Source of the DNA: DATEJJ01 sp039649115
Lineage (GTDB): Bacteria; Actinomycetota; Actinomycetes; Mycobacteriales; Micromonosporaceae
NCBI GenBank assembly: GCA_039649115.1
Contig: JBBWZQ010000418.1
Coordinates: 1-61,237 of the forward strand
Length of the DNA: 61,237 nucleotides
Direction of reading: 5' to 3'
In this document: positions 52,054-61,125 of the stretch, one piece after another
Position numbering within the stretch: position 1 is the stretch's first letter
Layout: each line of letters opens with the position of its first letter
The notes under the pieces: generated by a model
Seen by the model: only the letters and a program-made list of their open reading frames with translations
What the model was told of the DNA's origin: nothing
Databases searched by the model: none
Program-made: the position numbers and the translations under genes

Positions 52054-53526
52054 TCATCGCCACTGGTGTACCGGCACATTGTCGTGCATCTGCCTGATGT
52101 ACTCGCGCAACAGCGCGCGCATGGCCTCGTCACGCGGAACCCCGCGCCGCTCCTCCAGGGCGTGCAGCGCACCCACCTGCCAGCTCGAACCGTTGCGGCC
52201 ACTGAGGCAGCGCTCCTCGATCACGCGCAGCAACCGGTCCCGCTCCCCCGGGTCGACACCCCACCGGCCCAGCCCCTCGTGCGCCATGGGCAGCAGCCGG
52301 CGCAGCACCAACTCGGTGACGGGCAGGTAGCCGAGGCCCGGCCAGTACAGCTGCGCCTCGATCCCGTCCCGCGCGGCCCGGTGGAAGTTCTCCTCGGCCG
52401 CGCTGAAGGACATCTGCGACCAGACCGGCCGCTGCTCGTCGGCCAGTACGCGCACCGCGCCGAAGTAGAAGGCCGCGTTGGCCACCGTGTCCACCACGGT
52501 CGGGCCGGCCGGCAGCACGCGGTTCTCCACCCGCAGGTGCGCCCGCCCGTGTACCACGTCGTAGACGGGCCGGTTCCAGCGGTAGATGGTGCCGTTGTGC
52601 AGGCGCAGCTCGGACAGCTTCGGGGTGTCGCCCCGGGCCAGCGCCTGCGCCGGGTCCTCGTCGTCGCAGATCGGCAGCAGCGCGGGGAAGTACCGCACGT
52701 TCTCCTCGAACAGGTCGAACACCGACGTGATCCAGCGTTCGCCGAACCACACCCGCGGCCGTACCCCCTGGGCCTTGAGCTCCTCGGACCGGGTGTCGGT
52801 CGCCTGCTCGAACAGCGGCACCCGGGTCTCCGCCCACAACTGCTTGCCCAGCAGGAACGGGGAGTTGGCGCCGAGCGCCACCTGGGCCCCGGCCAGCGCC
52901 TGGGCGGCGTTCCAGAAGGCGGGGAATTCGGCCGGGCTGACCTGCAGGTGCAGTTGGGTGCTCGTGCACGCGGCCTCGGGTACCACGGTGTCCGCCGTGG
53001 CCGCGAGCCGCTGCGCCCCCTCGATGGAGATGGCGATGTCCTCGCCGCGCGCGGTCAGGATCTGCTCGTTCAGCAGCGCGTACCGCGGGTTGGCCGACAG
53101 CACCTCGCGGCGCAGGTGCTCGCGGCGCAGGGTGGGCAGGATGCCGACCATCACCATGTGCGCGCCGACCGTGCGGGCCTTGTCCTCGGCCGCGTTCAGG
53201 CTGGCGCGCACCTGCGCCTCGTAGTCGGCCAGGCCGGTGCCGGCCAGCCGGCGCGGCGGCACGTTGATTTCGATGTTGAACCGGCCCAGCTCGGTCTGGA
53301 AGTCGGGATCGGCGATGGCGTCCAGCGCGTCCGCGTTGCGCATGGCCGGATCGGCCGCCTCGTCGACGAGGTTGAGCTCGATCTCCAGCCCGGTCAGCGG
53401 CCGGTCGAAGTCGAACCGGGACTCGCGCAGCAGTTGCGCGAACGCGTCCAGGCAGCGGCGCACCTTCTGGCGGTACCGGGTGCGGTCCGCACTGGTGAAG
53501 ACGTGCTGCCTGACCTCCTCGCCCAC
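52054..53526 (-). CDS. GCS2-family glutamate-cysteine-ligase-like amidoligase
   Basis: 490 residues from a GTG at 53526. Motifs RPLTGLEIELNLVDE, NIEINVPP and RVENRVLPAGPTVVDTVANAAFY mark the GCS2 fold of ATP-dependent gamma-glutamyl ligases. Actinobacteria use mycothiol rather than glutathione, so true glutathione synthesis is doubtful and the product is open. It lies 12 nt downstream of its partner gene. This is the second GCS2 protein in the window, unrelated in layout to the fused ligase at 37,619-40,234. Confidence 0.86.
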   Translation of the reverse strand: MGEEVRQHVFTSADRTRYRQKVRRCLDAFAQLLRESRFDFDRPLTGLEIELNLVDEAADPAMRNADALDAIADPDFQTELGRFNIEINVPPRRLAGTGLADYEAQVRASLNAAEDKARTVGAHMVMVGILPTLRREHLRREVLSANPRYALLNEQILTARGEDIAISIEGAQRLAATADTVVPEAACTSTQLHLQVSPAEFPAFWNAAQALAGAQVALGANSPFLLGKQLWAETRVPLFEQATDTRSEELKAQGVRPRVWFGERWITSVFDLFEENVRYFPALLPICDDEDPAQALARGDTPKLSELRLHNGTIYRWNRPVYDVVHGRAHLRVENRVLPAGPTVVDTVANAAFYFGAVRVLADEQRPVWSQMSFSAAEENFHRAARDGIEAQLYWPGLGYLPVTELVLRRLLPMAHEGLGRWGVDPGERDRLLRVIEERCLSGRNGSSWQVGALHALEERRGVPRDEAMRALLREYIRQMHDNVPVHQWR

Positions 53527-53538
53527 GCCTCGCGCACC

Positions 53539-54507
53539 TTACTCCCACTCCCAGTAGAAGCCGACGATCGACTTCTCCACCCGGCCGAAGCGGACGTGTA
53601 CCGACAGCTCGCTGTCCAGCTCGGCCGGCTGACGGTCAATGATGTGAGAATCGTCGATGCTGTCCCACCTCGCCGACCATACCCGAGCCGGCACGCGGGT
53701 GGGATGGAAGCGCACCCAGATGGTGAGATCCTCGGTCGAGCGCAGCACACCCCGGCGCACCCGCGGCGGCGGCTGGGTCTTGTACGCGAACGTGAGGTGG
53801 TACTGCAGCAGGGCGGTCTCGCCCAGCGCGAGCGGCTGGTTGAGCAGGATGTCCACGCCGTAGATCGTCTCGTTGACCCGGTAGACCGAGGGACCCACCT
53901 GGCCACCCCGGACCATGTGGACCAGCAGCTCGTCGGTGTCGAACCGGTACGGGACGGACTCCAGCCACGGCACCGTCGACTTGATCACCTGGATCGTCTC
54001 GTGCTCCGCCGGCCGGCCGTCGGGCCCGAGGGTGTGCAGCTCGTGCAGGGCCAGCGTGTCGTAGTGCGGGGGGCCGGCGTGCCGGTACGCCTCGTCGGGT
54101 GGCAGCACGTCGTCGTAGATCGCCCGTACCGACGGCGAGCCGCGGCGCAGCTCCCGCAGCCGGTGCGCGTGCCGCCCGAAGATCCCGAAGGCGCGGATGA
54201 ACAGCTCCAGGTCCGCGGGGTGCAGCACGGTGCCGTCCAGCGCGTGGCGCGCCACCCGGAACAGCGACTCGGACGGCCGGGTCAGCACCGGGTGCGCGCC
54301 GGCCCGCCGCCCGCCGACCATGACCTCGGTCCGCCGGGCGGGTCCGGGCGGGAACGCACCGAGCACCGCGGCCACGGCCTGCGCGTCGATGATCCTGGTG
54401 TCGCTGCTGCCCGCATGGCTCTCCCAGCGGGCGCGGTAGTCCCCGGGCCGGAGCAGCAACATGCGTAGGTAGGCACACGCCTGCTGTACCCGGTCATCCT
54501 CGGGCAC
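53539..54507 (-). CDS. Uncharacterised protein paired with GCS2 ligase
   Basis: 322 residues from the GTG at 54507, chosen because GGAGGT lies 7 nt upstream; a GTG at 54522 would overlap that site. Mixed alpha/beta, with RIIDAQAVAAVLGAFPPGP and VRRGVLRSTEDLTIWVRFHPTR. No signal or membrane segment and no family I can name. The 12-nt gap to the ligase implies shared translation and function. Confidence 0.7.
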   Translation of the reverse strand: MPEDDRVQQACAYLRMLLLRPGDYRARWESHAGSSDTRIIDAQAVAAVLGAFPPGPARRTEVMVGGRRAGAHPVLTRPSESLFRVARHALDGTVLHPADLELFIRAFGIFGRHAHRLRELRRGSPSVRAIYDDVLPPDEAYRHAGPPHYDTLALHELHTLGPDGRPAEHETIQVIKSTVPWLESVPYRFDTDELLVHMVRGGQVGPSVYRVNETIYGVDILLNQPLALGETALLQYHLTFAYKTQPPPRVRRGVLRSTEDLTIWVRFHPTRVPARVWSARWDSIDDSHIIDRQPAELDSELSVHVRFGRVEKSIVGFYWEWE

Positions 54508-54620
54508 GTCCGGCACCTCCACTCGCCCGCGGCAGCCACGCGAGCCCCCCGCCCCGCCTGTGACCAGCGTATCGAGGCGGCGACCACCTGCGTAGGGGCC
54601 GTTAGGCCGGTCAGCACCGG

Positions 54621-55292
54621 CTACCGGATGATCGTGGACGACGCCCAGATACCCCGCGTGTGACCGATGTGCCGCCGCATCAGCGCCTCCGCCCCCGGCG
54701 CGTCACCCGCCCGTACCAGGTCGAGAAGGTCCAGGTGCTCGCGCGCCGAGGCGGCCAGTTGCCCGCTGTGCGCCAGCCGCGACAGGCCGTACAGCCGGGT
54801 CTGCGCGCGCAGCTCCCGCACCATGGCCACCAGCCGGCGGTTGCCCAGCGCCGCGAGCATCCCGAGGTGGAACGCGAGGTCGGCCTCCAGGTAGCGGATC
54901 ACGTCGCCGTCGTCCGCCGCGGCGCAGATCTGCCCGGCCTGCTCGCGCAACGCCAGCAGGCCGGCCTGGTGGGGGCGGCGCGCCAGTTCCCCGACGGCCG
55001 GCGCTTCCAGCAGATGGCGCAGCGCCGCGATCTCGTCCAGGTCCGGCTCGGAGATCTCCACAACGCGAAAACCCTTGTTGGGTACCGCCCGCAGCAGCCC
55101 TTCCGTGACGAGCTGGAGCAGCGCCTCGCGGACCGGGGTCGCCGAGACGCCGAACTGCCGGGCCAGCCGGGGCGCCGAGTACACCTCGCCCGGGCGCAGC
55201 TGCCCGGCGACCAGGGCCGCCCGCAGCGCCCCGCACACGTCCTCGCGCAGGCTCGGCCGCCGTGCTATCAGAGCCGTGTCGTCAGACGTCAT
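54621..55292 (-). CDS. GntR-family (FCD-type) regulator
   Basis: 223 residues from the ATG at 55292; the frame stays open upstream through SDDTT repeats. The winged helix (SAPRLARQFGVSATPVREALLQLVTEGLL) is followed by an FCD helical domain with metal or ligand residues (DLAFHLGMLAA). It should sense hydroxyproline or a derivative and control the neighbouring catabolic genes. The GTCAGAC array at its start matches the GT-N3-AC core used by this family. Confidence 0.92.
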   Translation of the reverse strand: MTSDDTALIARRPSLREDVCGALRAALVAGQLRPGEVYSAPRLARQFGVSATPVREALLQLVTEGLLRAVPNKGFRVVEISEPDLDEIAALRHLLEAPAVGELARRPHQAGLLALREQAGQICAAADDGDVIRYLEADLAFHLGMLAALGNRRLVAMVRELRAQTRLYGLSRLAHSGQLAASAREHLDLLDLVRAGDAPGAEALMRRHIGHTRGIWASSTIIR

Positions 55293-55347
55293 GTTGTCAG
55301 ACGTCGTGTCGTCAGATGTCGTGTCGTCAGACGTCGTGTCGTCAGAC
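55281..55347. repeat. Array of five GTCAGA(C/T) sites, 15-bp period
   Basis: GTCAGAC at 55281, 55296, 55326 and 55341 and GTCAGAT at 55311, exactly 15 bp apart. It covers the 5' end of the regulator gene and the end of the racemase gene. On the minus strand it reads SDDTT repeats. It may be an operator array, a coding repeat, or both. Confidence 0.8.
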
Positions 55348-56343
55348 AAGGAACCCCGCTGGGAAAGGGTCTTCGGGATCGAGGAAGAACTGTGCGGTAC
55401 CCGTGAGCCAGGCCCGCCCGGTGACCGTCGGCACCACCGCCGGCCGCCCGCCAAGCACCGTCTCGGCAACCAGCCGACCCACGAACCGGGTACCGATGAA
55501 CGACTCGTTCACGAAGTCCGTGTGCAGGTCCAGCTCGCCCCGCGCGTGCAGCTGGGCCATCCGGGCGCTGGTACCCGTGCCGCACGGGGACCGGTCGAAC
55601 CAGCCGGGATGGATGGCCATCGCGTGCCGGGACAGCCGCCCGTCCGAGCCCGGCGCGAGGAACTGCACGTGGTGGCAGCCGCCGATGCCCGGGTCGGTCG
55701 GGTGCACCGGCCGGGCCTGCTCGTTGATCGCCGCCATGACGGCGAGGCCGGCCGCCAGGATGCGCGACCCCTCGGCCCGCTCGAACGGGATGCCGACCCG
55801 TTCCAGCGGGAGGATCGCGTAGAAGTTGCCGCCGTACGCGAGGTCGTACCCGACCGTGCCGAACCCGGGCACGTCGACCTTCTGGTCCAGCGCGTGGCTG
55901 TAGGCGGGGACGTTGCGGATCGTCACCCCCGTCGCGGCTCCCCCGCTGACCGCGACCTCGGCCACCACCAGCCCGGCCGGCGTGTCCAGCCGGATCGTCG
56001 TCACCGGCTCGGTCACCGCCACCATGCCGGTCTCCACCAGCACCGTGGCCACCCCGATGGTGCCGTGCCCGCACATCGGCAGGCAGCCGGAGACCTCGAT
56101 GAACAGCACGCCGTGGTCGGCGTCGGGCCGGGTGGGCGGCTGCAGGACGGCGCCGCTCATCGCGGCGTGCCCGCGCGGCTCGTACATGAGCAGGGTGCGG
56201 ATGTGGTCCAGGTTTGCCATGAAGTACGCGCGGCGCTCCGCCATCGAGGTGCCCGGGATGGTGCCCACGCCGCCCGTGACGACCCGGGTCGGCATGCCTT
56301 CGGTGTGCGACTCGACGGTGTGCAGGAGGCGGCGGGTACGCAT
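55342..56343 (-). CDS. 4-hydroxyproline 2-epimerase / proline racemase family
   Basis: 333 residues. Both catalytic Cys are present: Cys91 in MCGHGTIG and Cys254 in SPCGTGTSA, as in true proline racemases and hydroxyproline epimerases. Adjacent genes make hydroxyproline the likely substrate, converting trans-4-hydroxy-L-proline to the cis-D form. It follows the deaminase gene by 16 nt on the same strand. Confidence 0.92.
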   Translation of the reverse strand: MRTRRLLHTVESHTEGMPTRVVTGGVGTIPGTSMAERRAYFMANLDHIRTLLMYEPRGHAAMSGAVLQPPTRPDADHGVLFIEVSGCLPMCGHGTIGVATVLVETGMVAVTEPVTTIRLDTPAGLVVAEVAVSGGAATGVTIRNVPAYSHALDQKVDVPGFGTVGYDLAYGGNFYAILPLERVGIPFERAEGSRILAAGLAVMAAINEQARPVHPTDPGIGGCHHVQFLAPGSDGRLSRHAMAIHPGWFDRSPCGTGTSARMAQLHARGELDLHTDFVNESFIGTRFVGRLVAETVLGGRPAVVPTVTGRAWLTGTAQFFLDPEDPFPAGFLV

Positions 56344-56359
56344 CAGGGCCGTCCCAGCC

Positions 56360-57247
56360 TCACGACAGTGCCAGCTTGACGTCGGCGCGTACCTCGGCCG
56401 CCTGCTCCGGCGGGAGCGGCAGGCGGGGCGGCCGGCAGCCGCCGCCGTACCGGCCGACCTCGTCCATCGCCAGCTTGATCGCCTGGATGAAGGTGTGCCG
56501 CGAGTCCCACCGGAAGATCGGGTGCAGCCTGCGGTAGCGCGGCAGCGCCTCGGCGAACCGGCCCTCCCGTCCCAGCTCGAACAGGTCGACGGACTGGCGG
56601 GGCAGTGCGTTGGGCAGCCCGGCCACCCAGCCCACCGCGCCCGCGAGCAGCAGCTCCAGCGCCACGTCGTCGGCGCCGATCAGCACGTCCAGCCGGGGTG
56701 CCAGCTCGCGCAGCCGGTACGGGCGGCGCACGTCGCCGGAGAACTCCTTGACCGCGACCACGGCCGGCACCTCGGCCGCGATCCGGGCCAGCAGCTCCGG
56801 CGTCAGGTCCACCCGGGTGTCGAACGGATTGTTGTACGCCACGATCGGCAGGCCCGCCGCCGCCACCTCCGCGAAGTGCGCGACGACCTCGTCATCGTTC
56901 GCCCGGTACGCGTTGGGCGGCAGGCACATCACCGCCTGCGCGCCAGCCTCGCCCGCCTGCTCGGCCCAGCGCCGCGCCTCGCCCGAGCCGTACGCGGCCA
57001 CCCCCGGGATCACCGAGAAGCCCGCCGGCGCCGCGGCCACCGCCGTGCGCACCACCTCGGCCCGCTCCTCGTCGCGCAGCGTCTGGTACTCGCCGAGCGA
57101 CCCGTTCGGCACCACGCCGCGGCAGCCGTTGGCGGCCAGCCACGCCACGTGCTCGGCGTACCGCTCGAAATCCACCGATCCGGCGCCGTGCCCGTCCGCG
57201 CGGAACGGCAGCGCGGCCGCGACGACAACTCCCCGCCAGGGCTCCAT
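56360..57247 (-). CDS. DapA-family aldolase, probable 1-pyrroline-4-hydroxy-2-carboxylate deaminase
   Basis: 295 residues of the dihydrodipicolinate synthase/N-acetylneuraminate lyase superfamily. The Schiff-base Lys167 sits in VAVKEFSGD, and YNNP (about 138-141) supplies the catalytic Tyr. In other bacteria the member next to a hydroxyproline epimerase deaminates the pyrroline product to alpha-ketoglutarate semialdehyde. This is inferred from context. Confidence 0.88.
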   Translation of the reverse strand: MEPWRGVVVAAALPFRADGHGAGSVDFERYAEHVAWLAANGCRGVVPNGSLGEYQTLRDEERAEVVRTAVAAAPAGFSVIPGVAAYGSGEARRWAEQAGEAGAQAVMCLPPNAYRANDDEVVAHFAEVAAAGLPIVAYNNPFDTRVDLTPELLARIAAEVPAVVAVKEFSGDVRRPYRLRELAPRLDVLIGADDVALELLLAGAVGWVAGLPNALPRQSVDLFELGREGRFAEALPRYRRLHPIFRWDSRHTFIQAIKLAMDEVGRYGGGCRPPRLPLPPEQAAEVRADVKLALS

Positions 57248-57252
57248 AGCAG

Positions 57253-57265
57253 TAATATGTCACAC
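57253..57265. promoter_or_regulatory. Divergent promoter with GntR core (GTCACAC)
   Basis: TAATAT (57253-57258) could be the -10 for the oxidase gene. It overlaps ATGT-CAC-ACAT (57257-57267), whose GTCACAC (57259-57265) fits GT-N3-AC, so regulator binding would affect both directions. Confidence 0.5.
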
Positions 57266-57296
57266 ATCACTGACCCTCGGGAAGGGAGCGGCCCTA

Positions 57297-58436
57297 GTGA
57301 CCGATGTCGTCGTGATCGGCGCCGGGATCGTGGGGGCCGCGTGCGCCGACCAGCTGGCCGCGGCCGGCCTGTCGGTCACCGTCCTGGAGCGCGGCGCGAT
57401 CGCCAGCGGCACCACCGGCGCCGGCGAGGGCAACGTCCTCATCTCGGACAAGGAGCCCGGCCCCGAGCTGGATCTCGCACTGCTGTCCCGCGAGATGTGG
57501 GCGCGGCTCGGCGACGAGCTGCCCGAGGCGGCGGCCGAGCCCAAGGGCGGGATCGTGGTCGCGTTGACCGAGGACGAGCACGCCGCCCTGCTCGACTTCG
57601 CGAACCGGCAGCAAGCCGCCGGTGTGGTCACCGAACCGCTCACCCCCGAGCAGGCCAGGCAGGCCGAGCCGTACCTGACCCCGTCGCTGGCCGGTGCCGT
57701 GCGCTATCCGCAGGACATGCAGGTGCAACCCGCCCGCGCCACGGCCGCCCTGCTGGGCCGGGCCCGCTCCCGGGGTGCCCGGCTGCACACCGAGTCACCG
57801 GTCACCGGCTTCACCCGCGACGCGGCCGGGCGCATCACGTCCGTGCACACGCCGCGCGCCTCCTTCCCGGCGTCCACTGTGGTCAATGCCGCCGGGCTGG
57901 ACAGCGCCGCCGTGGCCGCGTTCGCCGGCAGCGCGCTTCCGGTGCAGCCGCGGCGCGGGTACATCCTGGTGACCGAGCCCGTGCCGCCGCTGGTGCGGGC
58001 CAAGGTGTACGACGCGGCGTACGTGTCCAATGTGGCCAGTGGCGACGAGGCGCTGCAGACCTCCACCGTCGTGGAGCGCACCGACGGCGGGACCATCCTC
58101 ATCGGCGCCTCCCGGGAGCGGGTCGGCCTGGACGCGCGGCTGCGGATCGACGTGCTCGCCCGGCTCGCGCGGCAGGCGGTGCGGCTGTTCCCCGTGCTGG
58201 CCACCGTCTGCGCGATCCGCGCGTACCGGGGGTTCCGGCCGTACTGCCCGGACCACCTGCCGATCATCTCCCGCGATCCGCTGGTACCCAACCTGGTGCA
58301 CGCCACCGGGCACGAGGGTGCCGGCATCGGGCTGGCACCGGGCACCGGGTACCTGGTGCGTTGCCTCGTCACCGGGGAGCCCACGCCGCTGGACCCGGCA
58401 CCGTTCCGGCTCGGCCGCCCCGGACTGGCGCCGTGA
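57297..58436 (+). CDS. FAD-dependent D-hydroxyproline dehydrogenase, oxidase subunit
   Basis: 379 residues from a GTG at 57297 with AAGGGAG about 9 nt upstream. DAO-type FAD enzyme: Rossmann GAGIVG at about 8-13, VNAAGLDS, and a C-terminal GTGYLV dinucleotide segment (HEGAGIGLAPGTGYL). With the two following genes it matches the three-subunit dehydrogenase of hydroxyproline catabolism. Oxidises the cis-D form to the pyrroline. Confidence 0.9.
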   Translation: MTDVVVIGAGIVGAACADQLAAAGLSVTVLERGAIASGTTGAGEGNVLISDKEPGPELDLALLSREMWARLGDELPEAAAEPKGGIVVALTEDEHAALLDFANRQQAAGVVTEPLTPEQARQAEPYLTPSLAGAVRYPQDMQVQPARATAALLGRARSRGARLHTESPVTGFTRDAAGRITSVHTPRASFPASTVVNAAGLDSAAVAAFAGSALPVQPRRGYILVTEPVPPLVRAKVYDAAYVSNVASGDEALQTSTVVERTDGGTILIGASRERVGLDARLRIDVLARLARQAVRLFPVLATVCAIRAYRGFRPYCPDHLPIISRDPLVPNLVHATGHEGAGIGLAPGTGYLVRCLVTGEPTPLDPAPFRLGRPGLAP

Positions 58437-58684
58437 GCGGGTGCTTCGAGATCACGTTCGACGGGGTGCCGGTACCCGTCCGGCCCGGGGAGACCATCGG
58501 CGCCGCGCTGCTGCGCTCCGGTCGCCGCGCCTGGCGGGTGTCCCGGGTGGACGGTCGACCGCGCGGCCTGTTCTGCGGCATCGGCATCTGCTACGACTGC
58601 CTCGTCGTGGTCGGTGGTCAGGCTGCCGTGCGCGCCTGCCAGCGGGTGGCCGCACCCGGGGACGTGGTGACCTGTCATGAGTGA
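58433..58684 (+). CDS. [2Fe-2S] ferredoxin-like subunit
   Basis: 83 residues, GTG overlapping the previous stop. Four Cys (48, 53, 56, 69) form the plant-type C-x4-C-x2-C...C motif in FCGIGICYDC and ACQ. Passes electrons between the two flavin subunits. Overlaps the next gene by 8 nt. Confidence 0.9.
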   Translation: MSGCFEITFDGVPVPVRPGETIGAALLRSGRRAWRVSRVDGRPRGLFCGIGICYDCLVVVGGQAAVRACQRVAAPGDVVTCHE

Positions 58685-60035
58685 CGTCACCGTGGTCGGC
58701 GCCGGCCCGGCCGGCATGGCCGCCGCGCTGGCCGCCGCCGGCGCCGGCTGCCAGGTCGATCTGCTCGACTCCGCGCCCCGGCCCGGCGGCCAGTTCCACC
58801 GCCAACCGTTCACCGGCGCGCCAGACCCCGGCGCGCCGTTCGCCGCGCTGGCCACACATCCCCGCATCCGCTGGCACCCCGACACCACCGTGTGGGCCGC
58901 CGAGCCCGGCCCGCGCCTGTACCTGCGGCACGAGGACGGTCCGGCGCGGGTGCTCGACAGCCGGGCCGTGGTGCTGGCCACCGGCGGCTACGACCGCGCC
59001 CTGCCGTTCCCCGGCTGGGACCTGCCCGGCGTGCTCACCGCGGGCGGCATGCAGGCGCTGCTGAAGGGGCAGCGGCTGCTCGCGGGGCGGCGGGTCGTGC
59101 TGTCGGGCACCGGCCCGTTCCTGCTGCCCGTCGCGGCGGCCATGGCCGAGGCCGGCGCCCGCGTGGTCGGCGTCTTCGAGGCCGGTCACCCAGGTAGGTG
59201 GTCGCGGCACCTTCCGGCGGTACGGGCCGTGCCGGGCAAGCTGCGCGAAGGCTGGGACTACCTGCGGGTACTGCGCCGGCACCGGGTACCCGTGCGGTTC
59301 CGGCACGCCGTCGTGCGCGCGCACGGCGACGGCGAGGTGACCGGCGCGACCGCCGCCCGGCTCCGTCCAGACTGGACGGTGGTGCCCGGCTCCACCCGGC
59401 GCGTCGAGGTGGACGCCATCGGCGTCGGGTACGGCTTCGTGCCCGTCCTCGAACTGGCCCTGGCGCTGTCCGCGGCGGCGACTCCCGACGGCGTCGAGGT
59501 CGACCGGTGGCAACGCACCACCGCTGCGGGCGTCTTCGCCGCCGGCGAGACCACCGGCATCGGCGGCGCCGCACTGGCCGCGGCCGAGGGGCAACTCGCC
59601 GGGCTGGCCGCCGCCGTCCACTGTGGACGGCTCGACGGCCCGGCTGCCGCGCGCATCGGGCGCGCCGCCTGGCGCGACCGGTACCGCCACCGGCGCTTCG
59701 CCGACGCCCTGCGCGCCGTGTACCCCGTGCGGGACGGCTGGCGCACCTGGCTCGACGGCGACACGGTGGTGTGCCGGTGCGAGGAGGTACCGCTGGCCGC
59801 GCTCCGGCACGCGCTCGACGACCTGGCGGTCACCGACCTGCGCACGCTCAAGCTGGTGACCCGTGCCGGGATGGGCATGTGCCAGGGCCGCGTCTGCGGC
59901 AACGCCGTCGCCGACCTGCTCCGCGCGCACACCGGTTGCCCGGTACCCGATCCGCTCCGCCTGGCCACCCGACCGCTCGCGGTACCCGTGCCCCTCGGCG
60001 TGCTCGCCGGCCTGGACCGGCCCGCTACGCCGTGA
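58677..60035 (+). CDS. FAD/NAD(P)-binding subunit with BFD-like iron-sulphur domain
   Basis: 452 residues. N-terminal VVGAGPAGMAAALAAA binds FAD and a second Rossmann segment (about 140-165, VVLSGTGPFLLPVAAA) binds NAD or FAD. The C-terminal BFD-like domain has Cys366, Cys368, Cys402 and Cys407 (VCRCEE, MCQGRVCG). It is the other large subunit of the dehydrogenase. Its end overlaps the convergent neighbour by 11 nt. Confidence 0.9.
   Translation: MSDVTVVGAGPAGMAAALAAAGAGCQVDLLDSAPRPGGQFHRQPFTGAPDPGAPFAALATHPRIRWHPDTTVWAAEPGPRLYLRHEDGPARVLDSRAVVLATGGYDRALPFPGWDLPGVLTAGGMQALLKGQRLLAGRRVVLSGTGPFLLPVAAAMAEAGARVVGVFEAGHPGRWSRHLPAVRAVPGKLREGWDYLRVLRRHRVPVRFRHAVVRAHGDGEVTGATAARLRPDWTVVPGSTRRVEVDAIGVGYGFVPVLELALALSAAATPDGVEVDRWQRTTAAGVFAAGETTGIGGAALAAAEGQLAGLAAAVHCGRLDGPAAARIGRAAWRDRYRHRRFADALRAVYPVRDGWRTWLDGDTVVCRCEEVPLAALRHALDDLAVTDLRTLKLVTRAGMGMCQGRVCGNAVADLLRAHTGCPVPDPLRLATRPLAVPVPLGVLAGLDRPATP
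59617..59627. repeat. TCCACTGTGGA palindrome
   Basis: An exact copy of TCCACWGTGGA, inside the FAD/NAD(P) subunit gene. Confidence 0.6.
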
Positions 60036-61125
60036 ACCGCACGTCGCCCGCCGCCGCCTTCGGCGCGAGGAAGGCGAGCAGGCCTCTCGCCTCCGTCGCC
60101 AGCGCCCTCTTGTCCCTTGTGGACAGCCGGCCGAACGGGCGGATCAGCAGGCTCGCGGTACCCTTGCCCGACTCGACCGTCCACGTCGCGGCCGTGAACC
60201 CGTCCAGCAGCACCAGCCGCGGCACCGGCCCGTGCGGCTCGAAGTCCTGCTGCCGGCACTCCTCCGTGATGACCCTGCCGCGGTCGGCGTGCGAGAGCAA
60301 CAGGTTGTCGAAGTCGTACAGGAAGCGCGGCGGCGCCGGCGTGTCCGGATCGGGCCGCGGCGCGTCGGACAGGTCGAACAGCTCCACACCGCGCTCGTCC
60401 CGGAAGCTGACCAGGCGCGGCCGCAGCGCCTCGACCACCTCCCCGAGCCTGGTGAGTCCCGACCAGGTCTGCACGTCCCGCACGCTGGCCGGGCCGAACG
60501 CCGCCAGGTAGCGCAGCACCATCTCCGCCACCGGGTAGCCGGCTGGCGAGCCGCCCACCCAACCGTCCAGGCAGGCGTGCGCCGCCCGGCCACTCGCGCC
60601 CCACACGCCGCGCGGCGGCACCTGCACCAGCGGTACCCACGCCCGAACCGCGATCGCCAGCGCCTCCGGGTCCCGGCCCGGAAAGCCCGGCGCCAGTGCC
60701 CGGCCCAGCTCACTGGACGTGTGCGGCTTCTCCGCCAGCCACGCACGGGCGGCGGCGACCAGCTCCGCCGGCACCACGCCGGCCAACCGCTTGCCGTAGT
60801 TGGCGTGCGTGCTCCGCTCGATGACCACCTGCACCAGCGGGCGCAGCGCCAGCGCGTCGCCGGCCGTCACCAGGTGGATGGTCGAGCGCATCAGCGCGAT
60901 GCGCACCAGCTGCCGCGTGGTCAGCAGGTCCCCGACCTCCTCGGGCCGGAAGCCGGCAAGCCTGCTCCACAGGCCCACGTACCACGTGTGCGGCGTCTGT
61001 GCCTGCAGGCCGACGAGGTGGTCGACCGCCTTGACGACCGGCATGTCCGAGCGGTGCAGCAGCAGTTGCCGGTCCAGCGTGGCGCGGTTGAGGGCCCGGC
61101 GCGACAGGAGCGATGACATGCCCAT
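60025..61125 (-). CDS. Winged-helix DNA-binding protein of the AlkZ (YcaQ, HTH_42) family
   Basis: 366 residues from the ATG at 61125 (ATG at 61119 also possible; no clear ribosome site). Starts with MSSLLSRRALNRATLDRQLLL and has LVGLQAQTPHTWYVGLW, whose Gln-x-Gln is the catalytic motif of AlkZ-type DNA glycosylases that unhook crosslinks. Further motifs: RSTIHLVTAGDAL and LLDGFTAATW. It may repair DNA alkylation damage; family assignment is firm, substrate is not. Confidence 0.82.
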   Translation of the reverse strand: MGMSSLLSRRALNRATLDRQLLLHRSDMPVVKAVDHLVGLQAQTPHTWYVGLWSRLAGFRPEEVGDLLTTRQLVRIALMRSTIHLVTAGDALALRPLVQVVIERSTHANYGKRLAGVVPAELVAAARAWLAEKPHTSSELGRALAPGFPGRDPEALAIAVRAWVPLVQVPPRGVWGASGRAAHACLDGWVGGSPAGYPVAEMVLRYLAAFGPASVRDVQTWSGLTRLGEVVEALRPRLVSFRDERGVELFDLSDAPRPDPDTPAPPRFLYDFDNLLLSHADRGRVITEECRQQDFEPHGPVPRLVLLDGFTAATWTVESGKGTASLLIRPFGRLSTRDKRALATEARGLLAFLAPKAAAGDVRFTA

